Assembly (NCBI GenBank): GCA_000320545.1
Contig: ADNK01002821.1
Location: 2,501-55,000, forward strand
Source of the DNA: Bigelowiella natans CCMP2755
Lineage: Eukaryota > Cercozoa > Chlorarachniophyceae
Length of the DNA stretch: 52,500 nt
Direction: 5' to 3'
Part shown: positions 47,047 to 52,500 of the stretch, one piece after another
Numbering within the stretch: the stretch's first letter is position 1
Layout of the letters: each line of letters starts with the position of its first letter
Notes under the pieces: model-generated
The model's input: only the letters and a program-made list of their open reading frames with translations
The model's database searches: none
What the model was told of the DNA's origin: nothing
Made by a program: the position numbers and the translations under genes

Positions 47047-48044
47047 GTTGGGTAGGGTAGGGGGACCAAATTCTCTAGTTTGGAAATTAGACCCGTTCTT
47101 GAGAGGTATCTGTATCAAATAACCTGCATTTTTCTCTTGCGTCAATACCTCAATTTCAATGTGTCTTTGGCGCGTGGGCGTGACATCTCTTTCGATGAAA
47201 TTACACTTAGAATGCACTCAAATCATTTGACGTAAGGTTAAAATATAATGGTTTCTCCTCCTCTCTGGCAGTTATGTCGCATGGCAGGATTGACCGAGGC
47301 ACATAATGATTTTGGATTGGTGCAAATTTTGTGCGGGAATACTTGGCGCCAAGATGCGATTGATGGATTTTCGCGGGAGAGATTTTTGGTCAAGTCGAAA
47401 TTATTAAATAAATCTTATTAAATTTATTATTACGACAATATAATTAAGTTGTCGGATGTTAAGATATATGACACATGAAATGCGCGGGAAACAAATGGAG
47501 TTGGATAAGGGGCGTTAGATGATATTTTACGAGAAATAAAGAGATTTTTGGTACAAATTCTCCATCATTTTTGCCTCTTTTATCTTCCCGGTAACTTCGG
47601 TTCTGGCGGGAACAGAATAGTTGAGCAAAAACATTTGTGATTCGTACATTGAGAACGCAATAATTGGAAAGAATATGCCATTATATGGCTATATTCCTTG
47701 TCGCATATGACAAATATATTTGATTTTCTATATGTTTTAAATCACATTAAATTTCATTTATCTGAAGACTGTCCCTCAACACACCAAAGCCCTAAGGACT
47801 GCTTCCCCTCTCACTCCCGCACCAAGGTCTTGATATCTTTAGAATACTAACCACAAAATAGAGCAGGCGGGGCGAATATCTACACAGTTATTGAAATCTG
47901 CATGAAGAAATTGCGAAGTATGAACTCGAGCCAATACTTAACGCGTTGTGTGTTATGTACACTTCTTTTTCTTCTTCACCAGGGGTATCTATAGTACAAA
48001 GACGGATACAACGAACAATTATTAAACCCTGAACTATAACGGAA
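47047..48044. promoter_or_regulatory. divergent promoter interval with E2F-like sites, AGTRAP-family gene / MCM6
   Basis: Several sites fit the E2F consensus TTTSSCGC or its complement: the palindrome TTGGCGCCAA at 47343-47352, TTTTCGCGGGA at 47368-47378, GCGCGGGAAAC at 47482-47492 and TGGCGGGAAC at 47604-47613. A weaker GTGCGGGAAT lies at 47331-47340. They sit about 430-715 bp upstream of the MCM6 ATG. E2F control of MCM genes is well established in plants and animals; use here is inferred from the sequence. Confidence 0.6.
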
Positions 48045-52222
<4,178 letters not shown>

Positions 52223-52500
52223 AAGAAACAGAGTTAAATCCGGAGAACTTGCAGTGAAAATTGCAATTGAGTGAAAATCATAAACGATAATAATACCCAC
52301 CACGGTACAGTACCGCGTGTGTTTGTGTGTGTTTGTGTGCGTGTCGATCACAATCGAACTTACCGGCTATTTTAGAAAGATGTTCATAATAACGAGTGCA
52401 AGCAGTGTGTAAGAGACACATGCGTGCATGTGCGTGTCGTGCAAATCTCTGGCCGCCACAATGATCATCACATGCTACATGCAGTACGCTAGCAGCACGG
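52223..52500. repeat. 3' flank of MCM6 entering another palindrome-rich island (island 8)
   Basis: From about 52390 the sequence turns into the CATG/TGCA/GTGC-rich type seen in convergent intervals (for example ACATGCGTGCATGTGCGTG at about 52418) and continues past the window end. By analogy the next gene should be on the minus strand. Confidence 0.5.

Overview
The window is nuclear DNA of a eukaryote. Every recognisable gene is broken by spliceosomal introns with GT/AG ends, and introns and intergenic DNA are full of microsatellites: (CA)n, (TA)n, (GA)n and trinucleotide runs. A bL21 ribosomal protein with a signal peptide followed by a second leader (16925-18043) points to a complex plastid. 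Together with myo-inositol oxygenase, small-Tim, MCM6 and the gene layout, I infer a photosynthetic stramenopile (ochrophyte). I cannot name the species. Exon models below were built by hand: conserved motifs were followed across introns, and each junction was checked for GT/AG and codon phase. Starts and the least conserved exons are the weakest parts.

Layout, left to right: 1-2422 unassigned; FKBP-TPR-FKBP-TPR-zinc-finger protein (+, 2423-6971); decayed EF-hand-like gene (-, about 7755-8951); ankyrin protein built of 99-bp exons (+, 9539-11209); class 3 lipase fused to a SAM domain (+, 11956-15969); plastid bL21 (-, 16925-18043); small unknown gene (+, 18708-19198); single-exon ankyrin protein (-, 20761-22752); Na+/phosphate cotransporter (+, 22991-about 27054); U-box E3 ligase (-, 27761-29322); MIOX (+, 30094-31219); conserved unknown Lys-rich protein (-, 32025-33549); apyrase/NTPDase (+, 34176-38872); predicted secreted Cys-containing protein (-, 39698-44001); TIM9 (+, 44966-45432); AGTRAP-family membrane protein (-, 46463-47046); MCM6 (+, 48045-52222).

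Two architectural facts stand out. Neighbouring genes alternate strand almost perfectly; the only tandem pair is the ankyrin and lipase genes. In addition, every convergent 3'-3' interval holds an island rich in short palindromes (CTAG, CATG, TGCA, GTAC) and the word TGTGCA. I do not see such islands in the divergent promoter intervals or in the one tandem interval. The window ends by entering another island just downstream of MCM6. The islands therefore look like a recurrent 3'-boundary element, and this is the most interesting unexplained feature here.

The genes do not form a pathway. They are housekeeping and membrane functions: replication, mitochondrial import, plastid translation, protein folding, ubiquitin transfer, inositol oxidation, phosphate uptake and extracellular nucleotide hydrolysis. 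A group of E2F-like sites lies between the AGTRAP-family gene and MCM6, which fits S-phase control of MCM6.
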